From an uncultured Ruminococcus sp. (lineage in GTDB: Bacteria; Bacillota; Clostridia; Oscillospirales; CAG-382): 6,282 bases of DNA. The stretch is from NCBI GenBank assembly GCA_902783535.1, contig CACZRJ010000260.1, positions 1-6,282 of the forward strand, given 5' to 3'. Position numbers and translations under genes: made by a program. Every line of letters starts with the position of its first letter. Position 1 is the stretch's first letter. Below are positions 1 to 5,037 of this stretch, one piece after another. Below the pieces are notes generated by a model, which saw only the letters and a program-made list of their open reading frames with translations, was not told the DNA's origin and searched no databases.

Positions 1-221
1 AGCAGGCAGATACTCTTTTTTCTGAACTGGGGCTGAATTTGACGACAGCGTTCAATATTTTCCTCAGGCAGTCCGTTCGTGAGCAGCAGATTCCTTTTCA
101 GGTGAGCAAGAACGTACCGAACGCGGTCACGCTTTCTGCAATGGATGCATCAGAAAAGGGAGAAGATCTGTACGGGCCTTATGACAGCGTGTCGGATCTG
201 ATGGAGGCGCTTAATGCTTAA
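1..221 (+). CDS. DinJ/RelB-family antitoxin (5' end cut by window edge)
   Basis: This is the antitoxin half of a type II toxin-antitoxin pair. It would bind and neutralise the RNase toxin encoded next to it and, with the toxin, repress their shared promoter. The reading frame is open from base 3 and gives 72 visible residues. It reads QADTLFSELGLNLTTAF and then FLRQSVREQQIPFQV, the helical part of a DinJ-like ribbon-helix-helix domain. By comparison with E. coli DinJ, roughly the first 15-20 residues, including the DNA-binding beta strand, lie to the left of the window. A TTG at 39 could be mistaken for the start, but the homology continues upstream of it. The C-terminal tail (about the last 35 residues) is the part that normally wraps the toxin. 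The gene ends inside the start of the toxin gene (8-bp overlap). Base composition is clearly less GC-rich than the kinase genes, which fits a mobile module. Family assignment is good; the exact subfamily rests on the YafQ partner. Confidence 0.88.
   Translation, partial: QADTLFSELGLNLTTAFNIFLRQSVREQQIPFQVSKNVPNAVTLSAMDASEKGEDLYGPYDSVSDLMEALNA
203..207 (+). promoter_or_regulatory. Ribosome binding site of the toxin gene inside the antitoxin gene
   Basis: GGAGG lies six bases before the ATG at 214, within the last codons of the antitoxin gene. A near-consensus site here, plus the 8-bp gene overlap, supports translational coupling of toxin to antitoxin and fixes the toxin start. Confidence 0.8.
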
Positions 222-492
222 TGTCGAGTTCACCGGTCAGTTCAAAAAAGACTATAAGCTCGCTGTCAAAAGAGGCTGTGATCCGAAGGAACTGGAGGCA
301 GTTATTACCCTGCTTGTCAATGAACAGCCTTTGCCTGAAAAATACAGAGATCATGCACTGACAAATTCCCGAAATTATAAGAATGTGCGGGAATGTCACA
401 TCGAGCCGGACTGGCTGCTTGTTTATAAGATCCTGGAGGAGACATTGATTCTCAGGTTGATCCGGACCGGCAGCCATAGCGATCTATTTTAA
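214..492 (+). CDS. yafQ: YafQ-type mRNA interferase toxin (RelE/ParE superfamily)
   Basis: This is a complete 92-residue toxin of the RelE/ParE fold, closest in pattern to E. coli YafQ, a ribosome-dependent endoribonuclease that cuts mRNA in the A site. The signature block RECHIEPDWLLVYK (residues 59-72) and the tail RTGSHSDLF (84-92) line up with YafQ. All positions known to matter there are kept: His47, His62, Asp66, Trp67, Arg84, His88 and the terminal Phe92. The protein is therefore likely to be an active toxin and not a relic. Length matches the family (about 92 residues). It starts inside the antitoxin gene and is followed within 50 bp by a strong terminator, so the pair forms a self-contained operon. 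The gene name is assigned by family resemblance, not by orthology testing. Confidence 0.92.
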   Translation: MLNVEFTGQFKKDYKLAVKRGCDPKELEAVITLLVNEQPLPEKYRDHALTNSRNYKNVRECHIEPDWLLVYKILEETLILRLIRTGSHSDLF

Positions 493-536
493 AGTCGACT
501 TTGCGTTTACGAGGCGGAAATGTATCGAAAGAAAGA

Positions 537-576
537 CCGGGAAGCGTTTTTCGCTTCCCGGCGTTTGTTTTTGTAT
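537..576 (+). terminator. Rho-independent terminator of the toxin-antitoxin operon, probably bidirectional
   Basis: A perfect 10-bp inverted repeat, CCGGGAAGCG (537-546) and CGCTTCCCGG (552-561), encloses a five-T loop. On the plus strand it is followed by the T-rich tract CGTTTGTTTTTGTATT, a good intrinsic terminator 45 bp after the toxin stop. On the minus strand the same hairpin lies 28 bp after the stop of the small membrane ORF and is followed by TCTTTCTTTC, a weaker but plausible tract. It would therefore also end transcription of the blaI unit. It separates two convergent units. Confidence 0.85.
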
Positions 577-588
577 TCTGCAATGCCG

Positions 589-714
589 TCAGACGGCGTT
601 CGTCAGCAGAAAAAATCCGATGGCGACGACCAGCGCGGCGAATCCCGCGACCGAAACGAAGGTCAGTTTCCGGTCGGAGTTACCTCTTTTCGATGACCTC
701 GCGCAGTTCGGCAA
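589..714 (-). CDS. Possible small single-span membrane protein overlapping the blaI 3' end
   Basis: This frame overlaps the last 35 bp of the repressor gene and runs 91 bp beyond its stop. Read from the only canonical start after the preceding in-frame TGA, a TTG at 714-712, it gives 41 residues. From about residue 12 the sequence is NSDRKLTF and then a hydrophobic helix, VSVAGFAALVVAIGFFLL, ending TNAV. The helix codons are mostly GC-ending, like the neighbouring genes, which argues that this part is truly translated. The N-terminal part overlapping blaI (PNCARSSKRG) does not look protein-like. AAAAAGG lies only three bases before the TTG, a poor spacing. The alternative is that the segment is a C-terminal membrane anchor of the repressor, reached by a +1 shift at AGG-TAA or separated by a frameshift mutation or sequencing error. 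The basic residues before the helix predict an N-in topology. I do not recognise a family. Confidence 0.42.
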   Translation of the reverse strand: MPNCARSSKRGNSDRKLTFVSVAGFAALVVAIGFFLLTNAV

Positions 715-1081
715 TTTCCTTTTTCGTCAGTTTCTCGTCGCCGAGCAGCGCGGAAAACAGCGCTTTTCTCGAACCGCCGTAAAGTCTGTTCATGAGGTTG
801 TCGCCCTCGATCTTGCAGGCCTGGTCTTTGGAAATGAGCGCGTGAACGTGGAATTTGGGATTCACTCTCTCGGCATATCCCTTTTTGATCACTTTGGTGA
901 TCATGGTATACGTGGTATGGATGTCCCAGTTGAATTTCTTCTTTCCTGCTTCGCTGATGGCGGCGGCGGTGCCTCCGTCGTTTTCCCAGATCAGCTCCAT
1001 GACTTTCAGTTCGCTTTCAAAAAACTGCATGACTCTTTTCGCCGTGCGGTCCGCGCTTTTTTTCGCGGAAGGGAGCGGCAT
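680..1081 (-). CDS. BlaI/MecI/CopY-family winged-helix transcriptional repressor
   Basis: This is a 133-residue repressor of the Penicillinase_R family. Members bind TACA/TGTA-type operators as dimers and control beta-lactamase, cell-wall or copper genes. The winged helix-turn-helix covers about residues 22-85: ESELKVMELIW opens helix 1, HTTYTMITKVIKKG (55-68) is the recognition helix region, and FHVHALIS is the wing. NRLYGGSRKALFSALL (98-113) starts the C-terminal dimerisation helices, where family members are cut by the sensor protease BlaR1. No BlaR1/MecR1 gene is present in the window, so its signal is unknown. Start choice is uncertain. The ATG at 1081 has AAAGG directly abutting it, too close for an ideal site. 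The ATG at residue 18 (MQFFESEL), preceded by AAAAGAG, gives a 116-residue protein and fits typical family starts. The N-terminal extension is basic (KK, R, KR). The gene is preceded by its own promoter and overlapped at its 3' end by a membrane-segment frame. Confidence 0.88.
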   Translation of the reverse strand: MPLPSAKKSADRTAKRVMQFFESELKVMELIWENDGGTAAAISEAGKKKFNWDIHTTYTMITKVIKKGYAERVNPKFHVHALISKDQACKIEGDNLMNRLYGGSRKALFSALLGDEKLTKKEIAELREVIEKR

Positions 1082-1112
1082 CCTTTCTTCATATATATTT
1101 TTTTACAAGATG

Positions 1113-1141
1113 ATATTACAAAAATAAACGCCGTTTGTCAA
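1113..1141 (-). promoter_or_regulatory. Sigma-70/SigA-type promoter of the BlaI-family gene
   Basis: On the minus strand TTGACA (1141-1136) is followed by a 17-base spacer and TAATAT (1118-1113), an almost perfect vegetative promoter. Transcription would begin near 1106, giving a leader of about 25 bases before the ATG at 1081. Two direct copies of TTGTAA (1121-1116 and 1108-1103, 13 bp apart) flank or overlap the -10 box. They contain the TGTA half-site typical of BlaI-family operators, so autorepression is plausible, though no clean TACA-N-TGTA dyad is present. Confidence 0.82.
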
Positions 1142-1192
1142 GACCTGTCTTTTTCTTTTTGTACGTTTTTTCGCGCTTTTGCGCAATAACGG

Positions 1193-1225
1193 GCGCGGAC
1201 GCTCCCTTTCCGGGCGCGTCCGCGC
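1193..1225 (-). terminator. Strong GC hairpin after the permease-kinase gene
   Basis: A perfect 10-bp inverted repeat, GCGCGGACGC (1193-1202) and GCGTCCGCGC (1216-1225), lies 15 bp past the stop of the permease-kinase gene. The coding (minus) strand has no U tract after it. The T-rich stretch (TGTATTTTT) lies on the plus-strand side. It may end or protect the 3' end of the kinase mRNA without being a classical intrinsic terminator, or it may stop antisense transcription entering the gene from the plus strand. Confidence 0.45.
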
Positions 1226-1240
1226 TGTATTTTTCCGTTT

Positions 1241-4200
1241 TCAGTTTTCCGCGGAGAAGATCCCGCGCAAGGCGTCGTACAGTCTGTCCGGCTCGACCGG
1301 TTTGGAGAGATGCAGATCCATGCCCGCCTCCCGGGTGCGCTGAACGTCCTCGTCGAACACGTTCGCCGTCATGGCGATGATCGGGATGGTCTTCGCGTCA
1401 GGGCGGTCCAGAGCGCGGATGGTCCTGCACGCGGTCAGCCCGTCCATGACGGGCATGCGGACGTCCATCAGGATCGCTTCGTAGTATCCGGCCGGATGGC
1501 TTTCGAACATCTCGACGGCGATCTTTCCGTTTTCGGCGCGTTCGGATACGATCTCTTCGAGGTCCAGAAGGTCCGCGAGGATCTCCGCGTTCGCGTCCAC
1601 GTCCTCCGCCATCAGCACGCGGTGGCCGGCCAGGCTGCTTTCTTCCGGAACAGGCTCCGTTTCCTCAGGCTCCGGTCCGGAGACCCCGCAGCCCCTGCGG
1701 TCCAGGACGTTGTGGATGGTCCGCAGCAGGTTGTCGGCGAACAGCGGCTTTCCGGTCATTTCGTCCACGCCCGCCTTTTTCGCGTCTTCGTCGACGATGT
1801 CCCAGTTGTAGGCGGTCAAAATGATCACGGCCGTCTTTCCTCCGTCGAATGCACGCAGCTTCTTCGTGACTTCCATGCCGCTCATGTCCGGCATCTTGTA
1901 GTCGGTCAGCAGGAAATCGAACGGATGTCCCCCGTCGAACGCCTCCCTCATCTTCTCAAGCGCCTCCGAAGGCGAAGTGAACGCCGTCGGGCGGATGCCG
2001 ATGGATTCCAGAACGACGGAAGCGTGTTCCAGGGCGATCTCGTCGTCGTCCAGAACGGCGGCCGTCAATCCCTCGGGAATGACCAGCCTGCTGTCCGAGC
2101 GGAAGGTCCGTTCGGACGGCTGCAGTCCGACGGTCACGGTGAACACGGATCCGACGCCTTTCTCGCTCTCGACCTCGATGTGTCCGTTCATCATTTCGAC
2201 GAGGTTCTTCGTGATGGCCATGCCGAGACCGCTCCCGCCGTACCGGTTGGTCGTGGTGGCGTCCTCCTGCGAAAACGCGTCGAACAGCTTCGGGATGTAT
2301 TCCTTGTCCATGCCGACGCCGGTGTCCTGCATCGTGAACTTCAGCATTCTGACGTTATCCGCGCCGGATCCCGCCTCCTCCGCGGTCAGCGTCACGCTGC
2401 CGGGAGCTTCGGTGAACTTCACGGCGTTGCCGAGGATGTTGATGAGCACCTGCTTCAGTTTCAGGTCGTCGCCGATGTAATAGTCGGAAACGCGCCCGGC
2501 GATCCGGCACTCGTAGCGGAGCCCCTTGTCGTTGCACTGCCCGTTGATGATGACGTTCACCTGGTCGATCAGTTCGCGGAAGGAGAACTCGTCCGATTTG
2601 AGCACCATGCGTCCGGACTCGATCCGGCTCATGTCCAGAATGTCGTTGATCAGCCCGAGCAGATGCTTCGCGCTGCCGCCGATCTTCTCCAGATGCTCCC
2701 GGGTGCGCGGGGTCAGTTCCGGATCCCGGAGCGCGATGTTGTCCAGACCGATGATCGCGTTCATCGGCGTGCGGATCTCGTGGCTCATGTGCGAAAGGAA
2801 ACTCGTCTTCGCGCGGCTGTTCTCCTCGGCGAGCGCCTTCTCCACCTCGATCTGCTTTTCGCGCTTCTGGATCAGCGCGTAAATGACGAACAGAACGGCG
2901 AGCGCCGCCACGATGGTCACGATCTGGATGGCCGTTTCGACCGAGACGGTCTGTTCGAGCGCTTCCTGCGTGATCTCGCCCGAAGCAGAGCGTTCGATCG
3001 CGGAATTGACCGACTGCCGCATCCAGACGGTGGAGGAGAAGATGATCAGCCCGAGCAGGATGATCCACGCGACCGTCGAGCGGCCGAAATGATGCGCCTT
3101 GTCCTTCCGGAGGACGAGATAGAAGAGGACGAACCCGAGCAGGCCCCAGGCGGCGAGGATGAAATAGGATTCCGCGGACAGCGTGTCGACGGAAGTGATG
3201 TTCGGGATCAGGAAAATGAGCGTGAACGCGAGCGAAATGACGAGCCCGGCGAGCCCGAAGACGGCCATGCTCTTTTTCTTTGACTGCCTTCCGACGCGCA
3301 GAGCGGCCGCGGACGTGAACGCGAAGGCGATGGTCGCGCCGACCGTCGTGACGTCGACGATCCAGCTGATCGCCGTCCTGCCGAAGAAGGGCAGGATGAC
3401 CGAGACGGCCAGGATGCAGAGGATGGCCCGGGCCGGAACGCCGCGCGGGTCCCGCTTCCCGATCCCTTTCGGGAACAGTCCGTCCTCGCTCATCGCCGAG
3501 ATCAGGCGGCTGAGCGCGATGTAGTTGCCGATGATGCCGGTGAAGATGGCCCCGACAGCGGCCAGCCCGAGGATCGCGCTTCCCGCGTTCCCGAGCCACG
3601 CGTGCCCGGAGAAGAAGACCGGCTGCGAGGCGATCGTTCCGGCGTTCATGCCGAGGTTTTTGATGTAGTCGATCCAGGACGAATATCCTTCCGGCGTCGC
3701 GGAGACCGCGATCAGCGTCAGGACGATGTAGACGGCAGACGCGGCGCCGACCGCGAACGCCATGATCTGAAAGGATTTCTTCAAATGGAATTTCGCTTCC
3801 CCCGCGGAATGCGAGATGGACTCGAATCCGACGAACGCCCACGGCGCGAGCGCGAAAATGGTCAATGTCCCGGCCGCGGGCGTCAGCCCGTCGGCGAAGA
3901 ACGGCTTCGCCGTTTCCGGCATGCCGCCGGACTTGAACAGGACCGCGAAGAAGACGGCGAGCGCGCCGGCGACGAGCAGGACCGCCATGAAGATCTGCAC
4001 GGCCGCGCCCAGACGCTTTCTGAGGCAGACGAGCGCGCCGGCGGTCATGGCGAACGCGATCAGGAGCAGTTCGCCGAAATAGACGTCGAACCCGGCGATC
4101 TGGTAGTGGAATCCGAACTGGAAGACGTTGCCGAGCAGCGTCCGCGCGATCAGAGGCAGCGCGGTCGCGTTCGCCCACAGGACGGCGATATAGGTCAGCA

Positions 4201-4504
4201 GCAGGAACCACGCGGCGATGAAGCCGTGGTCGTATCCGAAGACCTTCTTCGTATACGTGTACGCGCCGCCGCAGTCCGGATAGACCTGCATCAGGTTGTG
4301 ATAGTTCCGGGCAAGCACGAGCATGACCAGCCCGCCGAGCAGGATGCCGATCAAGGTCCCGAGCGGTCCCGCGAGCGGAAGGAAGGTCGTGCCGGGCATG
4401 ACGAAGGAGCCCCAGCCGACCGCGCATCCGAACGCGAGCGCCCATGCCCCGAGCACAGACAGATATTTGTTTCCGCAGGGTCCGGTTCCGTTGTTGTTTG
4501 TCAT
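1241..4504 (-). CDS. APC-type amino acid permease fused to hybrid histidine kinase with two receivers
   Basis: This 1087-residue membrane sensor kinase carries a whole transporter as its input domain. Residues about 15-466 form a roughly 12-helix APC-superfamily permease. It has the broken helix 1 (GCAVGWGSF, 26-34), CGGAYTYTK (78-86) and the helix 6 block FVGFESISHSAGE (224-236). A further helix (about 475-495), a loop of about 28 residues and a last helix (524-545) lead through a charged linker to the kinase. The H-box is SHMSHEIRTP with His575. The ATP domain has N-box NILGNAVKFT (Asn693), G1 DTGVGM (727-732) and G2 GGSGLGM (756-762), all intact. Receiver 1 (about 813-935) has Asp868, Thr897 and Lys919. 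After an acidic Pro/Glu linker, receiver 2 (960-1085) has Asp1014, Thr1046 and Lys1068. By analogy with CbrA, where an SLC5-type transporter is fused to a kinase, it probably senses an amino acid or amine, either by transport or as a non-transporting receptor. The ligand cannot be read from sequence. No PAS domain is seen. Confidence 0.93.
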   Translation of the reverse strand: MTNNNGTGPCGNKYLSVLGAWALAFGCAVGWGSFVMPGTTFLPLAGPLGTLIGILLGGLVMLVLARNYHNLMQVYPDCGGAYTYTKKVFGYDHGFIAAWFLLLTYIAVLWANATALPLIARTLLGNVFQFGFHYQIAGFDVYFGELLLIAFAMTAGALVCLRKRLGAAVQIFMAVLLVAGALAVFFAVLFKSGGMPETAKPFFADGLTPAAGTLTIFALAPWAFVGFESISHSAGEAKFHLKKSFQIMAFAVGAASAVYIVLTLIAVSATPEGYSSWIDYIKNLGMNAGTIASQPVFFSGHAWLGNAGSAILGLAAVGAIFTGIIGNYIALSRLISAMSEDGLFPKGIGKRDPRGVPARAILCILAVSVILPFFGRTAISWIVDVTTVGATIAFAFTSAAALRVGRQSKKKSMAVFGLAGLVISLAFTLIFLIPNITSVDTLSAESYFILAAWGLLGFVLFYLVLRKDKAHHFGRSTVAWIILLGLIIFSSTVWMRQSVNSAIERSASGEITQEALEQTVSVETAIQIVTIVAALAVLFVIYALIQKREKQIEVEKALAEENSRAKTSFLSHMSHEIRTPMNAIIGLDNIALRDPELTPRTREHLEKIGGSAKHLLGLINDILDMSRIESGRMVLKSDEFSFRELIDQVNVIINGQCNDKGLRYECRIAGRVSDYYIGDDLKLKQVLINILGNAVKFTEAPGSVTLTAEEAGSGADNVRMLKFTMQDTGVGMDKEYIPKLFDAFSQEDATTTNRYGGSGLGMAITKNLVEMMNGHIEVESEKGVGSVFTVTVGLQPSERTFRSDSRLVIPEGLTAAVLDDDEIALEHASVVLESIGIRPTAFTSPSEALEKMREAFDGGHPFDFLLTDYKMPDMSGMEVTKKLRAFDGGKTAVIILTAYNWDIVDEDAKKAGVDEMTGKPLFADNLLRTIHNVLDRRGCGVSGPEPEETEPVPEESSLAGHRVLMAEDVDANAEILADLLDLEEIVSERAENGKIAVEMFESHPAGYYEAILMDVRMPVMDGLTACRTIRALDRPDAKTIPIIAMTANVFDEDVQRTREAGMDLHLSKPVEPDRLYDALRGIFSAEN

Positions 4505-4513
4505 ATCAGTGAA

Positions 4514-4522
4514 CCACCTCTT
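4514..4522 (-). promoter_or_regulatory. Ribosome binding site of the permease-kinase gene
   Basis: AAGAGGTGG on the minus strand lies nine bases before the ATG at 4504-4502 and supports that start. The preceding gap to the HPt gene is only 53 bp and shows no terminator, consistent with co-transcription. Confidence 0.7.
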
Positions 4523-4557
4523 CAGCAGACCGCGTCAAGCGGCAAATTTCAGGGATT

Positions 4558-4932
4558 TCAGACCGTTTCTTCCTCGTAGGCCCGGATGCCTTCCTCCGCC
4601 TTCCGGTGCATGTTTCGGACGAGTTCGACCTTCCGCGACACCTCTTCGTCGGTCATCTGCCGCGTTTTTCCGGGGCGGAATTCCTCCGACAGCTCGGAGG
4701 CGACGGCATACAGATTCAGCATTCCGAGGTTGGCGCAGACGCCTTTCATGGCGTGCGCGCTCTCGAACATGGCCGTGGCGTCCTTACGCGCCCAGGCGTC
4801 GTAGAGATTCGGGAAGATGTCGTTCGACGGAAGTCTGCGGATGTGCTTGTCGATCAGTTTTTCGATCCTCAGCACCCGTACGGCGGCGTCGTAGTCCCCG
4901 CCGATCCGTTCGTATAGTTCTTTCAGCGTCAT
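4558..4932 (-). CDS. Free-standing HPt (histidine phosphotransfer) protein
   Basis: This is a 124-residue cytoplasmic HPt-domain protein. It would shuttle phosphoryl groups between receiver aspartates of the flanking hybrid kinases and a final response regulator. The HPt signature is SAHAMKGVCANLGM (58-71), with phospho-acceptor His60 and the supporting Lys63, Gly64 and Gly70. The rest is helical and charged, as expected for a four-helix bundle, and there is no membrane segment. The N-terminus begins TLKELYERIGGDYDAAVRVL, a common opening for HPt domains in this kind of phosphorelay. The start at 4932 has AAAGGAAAG about six to nine bases upstream. It sits between two hybrid kinases on the same strand, with gaps of 105 bp upstream and 53 bp downstream. 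This strongly suggests it is their dedicated relay partner, since neither kinase carries its own HPt domain in the visible sequence. An HPt identity is secure; the partner choice is inferred from position. Confidence 0.9.
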   Translation of the reverse strand: MTLKELYERIGGDYDAAVRVLRIEKLIDKHIRRLPSNDIFPNLYDAWARKDATAMFESAHAMKGVCANLGMLNLYAVASELSEEFRPGKTRQMTDEEVSRKVELVRNMHRKAEEGIRAYEEETV

Positions 4933-5037
4933 GATGTTCTTTCCTTTCCCGGCGTTGTCCTTTCTTTCGGGTCACCGTCTCCGCAGCCGGAAGCGGACGG
5001 AAAAATGAAACGATGCATAGTAATGTTCCGCTGACCG

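Noticed and set aside
1010..1094. Upstream ATG at 1094 on the minus strand starting a short basic peptide (MKKGCRS...) out of frame with the repressor
   Set aside because: No Shine-Dalgarno sequence before it (AT-only leader) and the frame is just the basic-biased alternative frame of the repressor's 5' end.
620..1189. 189-codon plus-strand frame covering the BlaI-type gene
   Set aside because: The minus strand encodes a clear winged-helix repressor with a promoter. The plus-strand frame has no recognisable domain.
1310..3283. Long open frame (657 codons) on the plus strand opposite the permease-kinase gene
   Set aside because: It is low-complexity, rich in Arg, Asp, His, Val and Gly, with no domain pattern. 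It is the expected antisense shadow of GC-rich coding sequence. The minus strand carries unmistakable kinase and receiver motifs.
2355..4445. Long open frame (696 codons) on the minus strand in another frame of the permease-kinase gene
   Set aside because: It is Arg/Ala/Asp-rich without domain pattern and fully embedded in the real gene; a codon-bias artefact.
4929..5018. 29-codon minus-strand frame between the upstream kinase and HPt genes whose TGA overlaps the HPt ATG (ATGA)
   Set aside because: The overlap could suggest a leader peptide coupled to the HPt gene, but there is no convincing ribosome binding site and the peptide looks unstructured. The HPt gene also has its own purine-rich site.
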